NCBI RefSeq assembly: GCF_039523555.1
Contig: NZ_BAAAFN010000020.1
Span: forward strand, 13,170 to 77,169
Length of the DNA stretch: 64,000 nucleotides
Direction of reading: 5' to 3'
From: Castellaniella daejeonensis
Lineage (GTDB): Bacteria > Pseudomonadota > Gammaproteobacteria > Burkholderiales > Burkholderiaceae_B
In this document: positions 58,070 to 64,000 of the stretch, piece by piece
Layout: each line of letters starts with the position of its first letter
How positions within the stretch are numbered: position 1 is the first letter of the stretch
Program-made: the position numbers and the translations under genes
Notes under the pieces: model-generated
Seen by the model: only the letters and a program-made list of their open reading frames with translations
Database searches by the model: none
What the model was told of the DNA's origin: nothing

Positions 58070-59056
58070 ATGAACCCACGTCGTCGCTTGCGCCTGGTGC
58101 GCAACCTCCCTACCCTCGCCCAGGCCCTGGAGCGCTACCTGTCCGAGGTGTCAGCCCGGAAGAAAAGCCACTCGCAAGAGCAGTCAGTAGCGCGGATCTG
58201 GCTGCGCACCGGCCTGGCCAGTCGCAACCTGGCGCGGGTCACGCCGCAAGACCTACAGCGCCTGCGCGACGAGTGGCTGCAAGATCGCAAGCCGGGCACG
58301 GTCAACCGCAGGTTGGCGCTGATCTCGCATCTCTACACCGTGGCCCGCAAAGAATGGGGCTACACCTGGCTGGCCAACCCCGTGCAGCTTGTGACGCGCC
58401 CAGTCGTAGACGACGCCCGGGACCGGAGACTATTCACGCGGATCCGGCTCAATGGCTTAGACCAGGCTGACTGCCCACGCAGCGAACTCGACTGGATCAT
58501 CCGCGCCACCAAGTCAGAGACGCTGCCCACCATCCTGCGCCTGGCCGTCGAGACCGGCATGCGCCGCTCCGAAATCGTGATGCTCCGGCGCGAACAGATC
58601 GACCTGACCCATGGCGTCGTCACGCTGACGGACACCAAGAACGGAGACACCCGCTATGTGCCGCTCTCCCCGTTCGCCAGGGATGCCCTGCGTCGCTGGC
58701 TCGCCGGCCGGCCCATGCGCGGCCGGATCTTCAACGTGACGGCCGGGGCCATGACCCGCACCTTCGCCCGGGCCCGCGATCGAGCCCGCAGGCAATACGA
58801 GGCGCTGTGCAAGCAACACGGTCGCCGACCGGTGCGGGCGTATTTCGCCGACCTGAGGCTGCACGACCTACGGCACGAAGCCACGACGACGCTGTCAGAC
58901 GTCTACCCCGCGCACGCGCTGGCCAAGGTCACCGGCCACCGGGACACGCGCATGCTCATGCGGTACTACAACCCCAGAGGCAGAGACCTGGCCCAGCAGC
59001 TCATGCGCTCCAAACTCGGCCGCTGGCAGTCCGAACAGCTACGCCTCGCCGCCTGA
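58070..59056 (+). CDS. Rci-like tyrosine recombinase (putative tail-fibre shufflon recombinase)
   Basis: 328 residues. Tyrosine-recombinase catalytic set by count: R165 (ETGMRRSEI), K190 (LTDTKNGDTRYVPL), H265 and R268 (LHDLRHEA), H290 (VTGHRDTRM), nucleophile Y299. The N-terminal LAQALERYLSEVSARKKSHS and LYTVARKEWGYTW followed by ARDRRLFTRI resemble the R64 shufflon recombinase Rci as I remember it. It is the only gene on the plus strand in this stretch, sits beside the silent tail-fibre cassettes, and ends 18 bp inside the convergent tail-assembly gene. Less likely the prophage integrase: the attachment site is over 5 kb away. Confidence 0.85.
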   Translation: MNPRRRLRLVRNLPTLAQALERYLSEVSARKKSHSQEQSVARIWLRTGLASRNLARVTPQDLQRLRDEWLQDRKPGTVNRRLALISHLYTVARKEWGYTWLANPVQLVTRPVVDDARDRRLFTRIRLNGLDQADCPRSELDWIIRATKSETLPTILRLAVETGMRRSEIVMLRREQIDLTHGVVTLTDTKNGDTRYVPLSPFARDALRRWLAGRPMRGRIFNVTAGAMTRTFARARDRARRQYEALCKQHGRRPVRAYFADLRLHDLRHEATTTLSDVYPAHALAKVTGHRDTRMLMRYYNPRGRDLAQQLMRSKLGRWQSEQLRLAA

Positions 59057-59776
59057 TTCCGGCCAGCCCGCGGACACGTCGTAGCCTTCAATAGCGGCGC
59101 GATCATCCGGCAGTGCCGCGATGGCATCGTGATGCACGCGCTCGGCCGTGTAGCACGCCTGAACGAATTGCCCGATTGCGCCAGCGATCTGCTTCACGTC
59201 TGCGACGGTGACACGGACCCACCCGGTTTCGGCCTTGAAATCGACTTCGTCGGTATCCTGCAGGCCGGCCAGCGCAGCATTGGCCACGACCGATGTGATG
59301 CGATTCTGGTCGTCGATCGACGTACCCACGCGCACGCCGGTCTGCAGCGTGATGCCGCCGGTCATGACTTCCCACCGCTTCGCTGTGGCGGCCGCCTGCT
59401 TCGCGGCGCGCAGCTCGGCCAGTGTCGGCTCGGGCGCCGGCGGCTCTTCGGCGTACAGCCACTCCGGCACCGGTCCCAGGCCGTCGTAGGCCTTGCCGTC
59501 CGCGTCTTCGCCCAGGACGTAGGGCTTCCCATGGCCCAGCCAGAGCGTGTCTTTGCGATGGTCCTCGATGACTTCCCAGGACCCTGTGCCCGGGTTGCCG
59601 TAAGTCTTGGTGTCAATGACCGGATGCAGCGCAGTCACCCAGCGGGCGGCATGGCCGGCCGGGACCGTCGGCGGCGCAATCAGGACCTGCAGGTGCCCCT
59701 TCGTGGGCGCCTCACGCGCATGCGGCGCATCGCCCTGCAGCAGGGCCTGATCATCAATCTGATAGACGGTAAGCAT
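59039..59776 (-). CDS. Tail-fibre assembly-like protein with DUF4376 domain
   Basis: 245 residues. The N-terminal half resembles phage tail-fibre assembly (Tfa) proteins and the C-terminal part is DUF4376 (AKRWEVMTGGITLQTGVRVG, DVKQIAGAIGQFVQACYTAE). It is downstream of the tail-fibre gene but separated from it by the silent cassettes. Start ATG 59774-59776 has CTGGAG upstream, next to a small hairpin. Probably helps fold the fibre tip. Confidence 0.83.
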   Translation of the reverse strand: MLTVYQIDDQALLQGDAPHAREAPTKGHLQVLIAPPTVPAGHAARWVTALHPVIDTKTYGNPGTGSWEVIEDHRKDTLWLGHGKPYVLGEDADGKAYDGLGPVPEWLYAEEPPAPEPTLAELRAAKQAAATAKRWEVMTGGITLQTGVRVGTSIDDQNRITSVVANAALAGLQDTDEVDFKAETGWVRVTVADVKQIAGAIGQFVQACYTAERVHHDAIAALPDDRAAIEGYDVSAGWPESGGEA

Positions 59777-59836
59777 AACGACTCCAGCCCCGACTGGCGG
59801 GGCGAAAGGGTTGAGAAAAGGAAAGTGACTACAGAA

Positions 59837-59855
59837 CTGCGAATCCGGCGGGAGC
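59837..59855 (+). repeat. Recombination site S1 (sfx-like)
   Basis: CTGCGAATCCGGCGGGAGC: 7-bp core CTGCGAA then arm TCCGGC. Compare the R64 sfx core GTGCCAA and arm TCCGGT (from memory). Confidence 0.7.
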
Positions 59856-60054
59856 TGGAGCGTTCAAGAGTCACACGCTCGCATCGCACGGCCACCGGGT
59901 CCGTTATGTGTCGGTTGCCAGCGGAACGTCTTACGACATTCTGCGGCCGGACACATCAGCAAGTCCGATCGCTGCTGACGGCGCGATCGGAAAGACTGGT
60001 GGTGCAGAGACGGCCCCAGAGAACGTCCGCGTCGCGCCGGTGGTCCTGATCTGA
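59837..60054 (+). other. Silent tail-fibre cassette 1
   Basis: After the CTGCGAA core the frame reads NPAGAGAFKSHTLASHGHRV and ends in ENVRVAPVVLI and TGA. It has the HxH tail-collar motif (SHGHRV). Next to the tail-assembly gene; outermost cassette. Confidence 0.8.
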
Positions 60055-60062
60055 CTGCCTTG

Positions 60063-60081
60063 CTGCGAATCCGGCGGGGCC
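60063..60081 (+). repeat. Recombination site S2 (sfx-like)
   Basis: CTGCGAATCCGGCGGGGCC. Identical to S1 in the first 16 bases. Confidence 0.7.
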
Positions 60082-60322
60082 CGGCCACTACCAGGCGGAC
60101 GCATTGCAGAACATCACAGGCACTGCCGCTGGCGTATTTGGCGCTGGCTCATCGTCCGGAACTTCCGGCGCCATGCGGTCTGTATTCGCGACGGGAAACG
60201 GAGCGGCCGGCACCGGCGGGGCATCGTATGGCTCCGTAGACTTCGACGCTTCGCGAGTTGCCAGGACCTCGTCCGAAACCCGCGTCGCCGGGCCCCGCGT
60301 GGCCGCCGTCGTCCTGATCTGA
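60063..60322 (+). other. Silent tail-fibre cassette 2
   Basis: Reads NPAGPGHYQADALQNITGTA and ends in SSETRVAGPRVAAVVLI and TGA; 84 residues. LQNITG variety without the HxH motif, like cassette 3. Confidence 0.8.
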
Positions 60323-60330
60323 CCGCTTCG

Positions 60331-60349
60331 CTGCGAATCCGGCGCAGCC
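60331..60349 (+). repeat. Recombination site S3 (sfx-like)
   Basis: CTGCGAATCCGGCGCAGCC. Core and first six arm bases intact. Confidence 0.7.
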
Positions 60350-60605
60350 CGGTTTCTATCAAAGCGATGCGCTACAACGCATCACCGGCAGCCTGGGCGT
60401 CGTCAACACGGCGACGGCGTTCGACCAAGGCGCCGCTGATAGTGCGCTGTACAAAAGCGGCGCGCAGGCTGTTCCGTTTGCTGCCAATTCAGGATCGTCG
60501 GTAAAGTGGCCGGGGATTCTGGAGTTCGATTCTGGGCGATCTTCTCGCGCATCAGTAGAGACGCGTGGTGCGGCGTCGCGCGTCAGCGCTGTGGTCCTTG
60601 TGTGA
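60331..60605 (+). other. Silent tail-fibre cassette 3
   Basis: Reads NPAQPGFYQSDALQRITGSL and ends in VETRGAASRVSAVVLV and TGA; 89 residues, the longest. Confidence 0.8.
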
Positions 60606-60613
60606 CCGTTCCG

Positions 60614-60632
60614 CTGCGAATCCTATGGGGCC
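60614..60632 (+). repeat. Recombination site S4 (arm diverged)
   Basis: CTGCGAATCCTATGGGGCC. Core intact; arm departs from TCCGGC after three bases. Confidence 0.65.
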
Positions 60633-60855
60633 GGGCGCGTACCAGGCCGACGCATTCCAGGGGCACAAATTCGAGGTACTGAATTACGGATCTTCAGCCG
60701 GTTCATCGGGACTGACGTCGCTCGCAGCCGGGTCTCCAACCTGGTCATCAAACTTTATCCGCGGCCCCGTGTCCGATGGCACGCACGGCGCACCACGCAT
60801 GTCATACGAGACCCGAGGTGCCAACTCGCGCGTCTTGCCCGCAGTCCTCATCTGA
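60614..60855 (+). other. Silent tail-fibre cassette 4
   Basis: Reads NPMGPGAYQADAFQGHKFEV and contains SDGTHGAPRMSYETRGANSR before LPAVLI and TGA; 78 residues. The SDGTHGAPR block is shared with the expressed 3' end. Confidence 0.8.
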
Positions 60856-60863
60856 CTGCGCTG

Positions 60864-60882
60864 CTGCGAATGCGAGAGCGGC
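60864..60882 (+). repeat. Recombination site S5 (arm diverged)
   Basis: CTGCGAATGCGAGAGCGGC. Core intact; arm strongly diverged, so recombination here may be weaker. Confidence 0.65.
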
Positions 60883-61129
60883 GGGAACGTTCCAGGCGGA
60901 CAGTTTGGGTAAACACAACCACAAGTACAACGACCAGGGAGCCGCGACTTACATGGACCGGGGATCTGGGACAACAACGGTCGACGGCGTAGACGTCACA
61001 TCATCAACAGCAAATTTCCAGCTCAGCACAATCGCCAATGGATCGTACATTCCAACCACAGTAGCGAGCGCGGGCGGCGTGGAGACGCGCGGGCCGAATA
61101 CTGCCATTCTTCCCGTCGTGCTCATCTAA
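60864..61129 (+). other. Silent tail-fibre cassette 5
   Basis: Reads NARAAGTFQADSLGKHNHKY and ends in VETRGPNTAILPVVLI and TAA; 86 residues. The last two bases of its TAA region overlap the stop of the expressed gene on the other strand. Confidence 0.8.
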
Positions 61130-62133
61130 ACCAGAATCGCGGGCGCGACTGCGGTCGAGCTTCCGCGCGTTTCGGACGATATTCGTGGAGCACCGTGAGT
61201 CCCGTCAGAAAGCAGATCTGTGACGGCGTTCGTCGCCCAGACCGTACCCCCTGTGTTGTCTGCTGATGAGTCTCCAACACCTGAGGAAGAGCGCGGGAAA
61301 CTGTAGGCGCTGATCCCCGAAGAAACTCCGCCTTGCGGGCTACCTTGCAGCTTGTGCCGGTGCCCTTGGGTTGCATCNNNNNNNNNNNNNNNNNNNNNNN
61401 NNNNNNNNNNNNNNNNNNNNNNNNNNNNNNNNNNNNNNNNNNNNNTGAAAACATTCTGCAGATCCGCAGCCTTCCAGTCGCCCCCGCCCAGGTCCGCAAT
61501 GCGTCCCCAGCGCGGCGCCCAGTCGATTGCAGCCATAACCTGACCCTGCTCTCGAAACCACGCGATAAGCCGCCGCTGCTTCGGGTCTGCCTCATTCCAC
61601 ACGCCGCCGGTCGCAGCCATCCACCACGCGTTGTTGATCGTGGCGAAGCTATCCGGCAACTCGCCAATACGGACATTCCGGTAGCCCGAGAAATACGCCG
61701 TTTCGACCCACTTGTACAGGTAGCCACCCATATCCGTGCAGATCGCCGGGCCTTGGTCAGATGTCGCGGCGTCGAGCTCGGCGAAGGTGGCGCCGGGGAC
61801 ACCCGCCGGCAAAGCATCGATCACAGCCGCCAAGGTCGCCGAGGTGATGATCTTCTGACCGTCAAGGCCAGCCAAGGCCTCAGCAACAGTGGCCAGGGCT
61901 GCGACTCCCGCAAACGCCTCACTGGCCGGCGTCCAGATTGCCTGCTGAAGCTGATTGAGCACATTCTCATCAGGCGTGATGCTCGCATGATCAAGAATGG
62001 CCAGCAGCTCATCCATCAACCCGTTAGCCCAGGCCGATGCAATCAACGACCCGACCTGGCCAGTGACCGGATCGTCATCGACAAAACGCCCACCGACCAG
62101 ACCCACGCCTGGCACGCTTTTCGGATAATCCAT
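61126..62133 (-). CDS. Tail-fibre protein, constant N-terminus plus currently expressed variable tip (contains assembly gap)
   Basis: About 335 residues. The N-terminal 229 residues (MDYPKSVPGVGLVGGRFVDD to DWKAADLQNVF) are constant. The C-terminal 83 read DATQGHRHKLQGSPQGG through SDGTHGAPRISSETRG to APAILV and are the variable tip. The 68 N (61378-61445) between would code about 23 residues, where the cassettes have NPxGxGxYQADA. The reading frame is kept across the gap. The protein probably trimerises and binds the host receptor; downstream of the baseplate genes in the same direction. Confidence 0.87.
   Translation of the reverse strand: MDYPKSVPGVGLVGGRFVDDDPVTGQVGSLIASAWANGLMDELLAILDHASITPDENVLNQLQQAIWTPASEAFAGVAALATVAEALAGLDGQKIITSATLAAVIDALPAGVPGATFAELDAATSDQGPAICTDMGGYLYKWVETAYFSGYRNVRIGELPDSFATINNAWWMAATGGVWNEADPKQRRLIAWFREQGQVMAAIDWAPRWGRIADLGGGDWKAADLQNVFXXXXXXXXXXXXXXXXXXXXXXXDATQGHRHKLQGSPQGGVSSGISAYSFPRSSSGVGDSSADNTGGTVWATNAVTDLLSDGTHGAPRISSETRGSSTAVAPAILV
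61378..61445. other. Assembly gap (68 N) at the expected shufflon site
   Basis: Undetermined bases inside the tail-fibre gene, exactly at the junction between constant and variable parts. The site of the expressed gene should be here. Confidence 0.9.
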
Positions 62134-62140
62134 AGTTTCC

Positions 62141-62737
62141 TCAGCTGTAATCGAAAAAGACCACGGTGTGTGCCGGTGCGTACCGGCGAATCACACACTC
62201 CACAATGTCATTCGGGTTCGCACCAAACCTGGCCCCGAACCTCGTAAGCCCGAACCGGACACCGCCGGGCAATCGCGTACCCATATGCATGACCCACACA
62301 AACTGGCTGGCCCAGCCCCCGAAACGCACTCGCCCAAATCGCATCCGGCCAAATCGCGGAGCACGCCACGCCTCAACCCAGGCATCCGGATAGCCCAACC
62401 GATGCGCTAGATCCTCGAAGTACCGCGCATCTTGACGACCCACCTCGGAGAAACGCCGTACGATTTCGGTCAACCGTTCGGCGGGCGAGGCGCCCTGGCC
62501 CAGGCAGGCATCGGGCAACCCCATGACGCGCTCCCAGTCCGCGAGCAGCTCTCGCACAGCGCCTGGAAACATTTCTGACAGCAAAGCTTCGGCACGCGCA
62601 TCGACTCGAGCAAGCTCCGCCGCTGCGGCATCGACCACCATGGCGGGCACCGGATACACGTCTGGATCCCAGGCAGGGCCCGGCGGCAGCAGCTGGCGCA
62701 GCTGCGCCCGATAGTCGGCCTCGGATCTCACAGCCAT
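62141..62737 (-). CDS. Baseplate/tail protein, Mu gp48-like (YmfQ, DUF2313)
   Basis: 198 residues: EADYRAQLRQLLPPGPAWDP near the N-terminus and the LADWERVMGLPDACLGQ motif of YmfQ/gp48. Connects baseplate and tail fibre in Mu-like contractile tails. Starts 10 bp inside the upstream gp47-like gene; 7 bp before the tail-fibre gene. Confidence 0.87.
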   Translation of the reverse strand: MAVRSEADYRAQLRQLLPPGPAWDPDVYPVPAMVVDAAAAELARVDARAEALLSEMFPGAVRELLADWERVMGLPDACLGQGASPAERLTEIVRRFSEVGRQDARYFEDLAHRLGYPDAWVEAWRAPRFGRMRFGRVRFGGWASQFVWVMHMGTRLPGGVRFGLTRFGARFGANPNDIVECVIRRYAPAHTVVFFDYS

Positions 62738-63774
62738 GTGATCGCTCCCAGCACCGGCAGCTCATTGGCGGCGGGCACGACATCGGCCGCCGGCAGCGCC
62801 AGCGTATGGTCCGTCTCGCCCGGGACGTTGCTGATCGTCGCGGACATGTGCGTGCGATACAGTCGCCCACCCAGATCAGCCTCGGAATAGAACAGATCCT
62901 GCAGCGCGACCGTGACCAATCCACGCAGCGTTTCGGTATCTGGGTCCATGCGAATCTGGACTGGCACACTCAGCAATGTAGGCGCCAACACATACAAGTC
63001 GGCCGTGACCGGCATCTTCGCCTCGATGTAATCGCGCACGGCAGCCAGCTCCGCCTCGTCAGGAATGATGCTGGCATCGTCGTCACGGACCACGAACAAC
63101 CCCACAGTGCCAGGCCCCATCCAACGAGGACGGCACCAGGCGCGGGTAATGCCTGGAACTTCGAGCGCCCAGGTCTCATAGTCCGCCGCATCGCCGCCGT
63201 GCGGCTGAACGCGAAACGCCCGAACAACACGGCGCCGCCAGCGCTCCAGCGGCTCCTGGTCTGTACCGCCCACGATGCCGCCCGCAGCGACCACCCCCTG
63301 GTCGACAAGTCCACCCAGGGGAGAGATGGCTGACACAGCAGATCCAGCCAGGACGTTGCCAGCCTGGCCGGGCGTCTCCGCTTGCACAGGCACGTCGGCA
63401 GCGCCGGCTATCAACACAGTGTCAGCCGTTGCCACCAACCGCACCCCGGAGGCCGCCTGCCAAACGAAGCCAGCTCGCACCAGGATGCCTGTCGTACCGG
63501 TCACGGACACCGCCCCCGTCGCTCGGGTGGCGGCCGTGCGTCCAACGTCCTTTAGCTGCGCCCAGCGCGCCAACATGTCCTCTTCGCAGGTATCCGGTAG
63601 GATTTGGCGCGCCATCCAGGCGAGTTTGCCGTACAGGCCAAACACACCACCGCTATGGACACGAGCCAGCACGGCACTGTCCGAGCGGCGCAGAACACCG
63701 TCCACGCCAGCGCGCGCGAGATCCTCGGCCGCGCGCTGCACCAGCGCCGGCAGGGTCGGAATTTCAAACGGCAT
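62728..63774 (-). CDS. Baseplate J-like protein (Mu gp47)
   Basis: 348 residues. Baseplate_J fold with LARWAQLKDVGRTAATRATG, VPVQAETPGQAGNVLAGS and PHGGDAADYETWALEVPGIT. Wedge component of a contractile tail, so the prophage is a myovirus. Its ATG overlaps the end of the gp46-like gene. Confidence 0.92.
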   Translation of the reverse strand: MPFEIPTLPALVQRAAEDLARAGVDGVLRRSDSAVLARVHSGGVFGLYGKLAWMARQILPDTCEEDMLARWAQLKDVGRTAATRATGAVSVTGTTGILVRAGFVWQAASGVRLVATADTVLIAGAADVPVQAETPGQAGNVLAGSAVSAISPLGGLVDQGVVAAGGIVGGTDQEPLERWRRRVVRAFRVQPHGGDAADYETWALEVPGITRAWCRPRWMGPGTVGLFVVRDDDASIIPDEAELAAVRDYIEAKMPVTADLYVLAPTLLSVPVQIRMDPDTETLRGLVTVALQDLFYSEADLGGRLYRTHMSATISNVPGETDHTLALPAADVVPAANELPVLGAITWL

Positions 63775-63943
63775 TGATTACTCCCAACACATCGTCGAAC
63801 TGCAGCTCGCGCTGCTCACCATCGATCGTGAGGATCACGGTGAGATCCAGGCGAGTGACCGAGGCGCGCGCCAAGCGCACATCCACGGCCTGCGCAATCC
63901 CGTCCTCAGTCAGCCACGCCAGAGCCTCACGCTGAATCACACC
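63764..63943 (-). pseudogene. C-terminal remnant of a Mu gp46-like baseplate protein
   Basis: On the minus strand the frame VIQREALAWLTEDGIAQAVD and on through TIDGEQRELQFDDVLGVINAV matches the gp46 C-terminus (EALAWLxEDGIA). Just upstream the frame hits a stop and the sequence changes to a different element (63944 on), so the N-terminal two thirds are missing here. Overlaps the gp47 start. Confidence 0.6.
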
Positions 63944-64000
63944 GGGTTTTCAGGAGGCTTCGATTCTTGAGAGAATGGAGCCATGAGCAAGAACAACAAG
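63944..64000 (+). mobile_element. Probable start of an insertion sequence (IS3-like orfA from 63983)
   Basis: Sequence to the right of the gp46 break has ATG 63983 preceded by ATGGAG and reading MSKNNK, as IS3-family OrfA proteins often begin. Only the first 6 codons are in the window, so identification is tentative. Confidence 0.35.

Larger units (their letters stand above)
59837..61445. other. Tail-fibre shufflon: five silent C-terminal cassettes plus the expressed 3' end
   Basis: Five reading frames on the plus strand (70-89 residues each after the site) lie head-to-tail with 8-base linkers and stop at 60054, 60322, 60605, 60855 and 61129. None has its own start signal. Each opens in the same phase with CTGCGAAT. 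The expressed tail-fibre gene on the minus strand stops at 61126, overlapping the stop of cassette 5. Inversion between the site of the expressed gene (in the N gap) and any plus-strand site would bring that cassette in frame behind the constant N-terminus. Confidence 0.85.

Noticed and set aside
58070..59056. Calling the recombinase the prophage integrase
   Set aside because: It is 5 kb from the attachment site, amid lysis and tail genes, and next to the cassettes; not fully excluded until the other prophage end is read.
59837..61129. The spaced CTGCGAAT repeats as a CRISPR array
   Set aside because: Spacing is 226-283 bp, repeats are under 20 bp, and the intervals are in-frame coding cassettes; no cas genes.
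59837..61129. Cassettes as ordinary pseudogene debris or a misassembled tandem repeat
   Set aside because: All frames are open, in the same phase to the core, end with stops and share C-terminal signatures, while their middles are unrelated.
59039..62133. Diversity-generating retroelement on the tail fibre, as in Bordetella phage BPP-1
   Set aside because: No reverse transcriptase or template/variable repeat pair is visible; cassettes differ along their whole length and a recombinase is present instead.

Overview
The window is high-GC DNA (about two thirds G+C by eye) from a betaproteobacterium. Gene content and order (hrcA-nadK-recN, bamE-dapB, grpE-dnaK-dnaJ, a split SOS umuDC operon) and the ssrA 3' end point to Burkholderiales, most likely an Alcaligenaceae relative of Bordetella/Achromobacter/Castellaniella. 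This assignment rests on protein and RNA patterns recalled from memory, not on a search.

From 1 to 52.7 kb the window is host chromosome. 1-5 kb: ftsK (cut by the window edge), trxB, an Smr protein, an SMR efflux pump and a SpeD-SpeE fusion. 5-11 kb: a GAF-GAF-GGDEF-EAL protein, then an 8-oxoguanine-type deaminase with an NCS2 purine permease. 11-16 kb: hemerythrin, DUF4142, and a gluconate-dehydrogenase-like periplasmic complex (small subunit, frameshifted GMC flavoprotein, triheme cytochrome c). 16-26 kb: phzF/lrp, icd, two small cytochromes c, a moxR-GNAT-CoxE-like cluster and an M16 peptidase. 26-38 kb: the heat-shock genes dnaJ-dnaK-grpE, then hemH, hrcA, nadK, recN, fur, bamE, dapB, murB and tRNA-Gly. 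38-46 kb: a MocR regulator, small enzymes and a membrane PQQ dehydrogenase. 46-52 kb: groESL, a queuosine-precursor transporter behind a candidate preQ1 riboswitch, queC, umuDC and a VOC protein.

At 52,724 a short copy of the ssrA (tmRNA) 3' end with its terminator marks one end of a prophage that runs past the right edge. The genes read leftward from a Mu-like gp46/gp47/gp48 baseplate module through tail fibre, tail-fibre assembly, two holin-like proteins, endolysin, Rz and Rz1. AT-rich cargo then follows (an AAA ATPase with a PD-(D/E)XK-like partner, and a membrane protein), together with a second spanin-like pair.

The most striking feature is at 58.0-61.4 kb: a probable tail-fibre shufflon. 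The expressed tail-fibre gene ends tail-to-tail with five silent, promoterless, stop-terminated alternative 3' cassettes. Each cassette starts with the same 7-bp core CTGCGAA in the same reading phase, and all end in related C-terminal peptides. Next to them lies a tyrosine recombinase whose sequence resembles the plasmid R64 shufflon recombinase Rci, and the core plus right arm resembles the R64 sfx site. A 68-N assembly gap covers the place where the site of the expressed gene should be. The inferred job is inversion-driven switching of the receptor-binding tip of a contractile phage tail.
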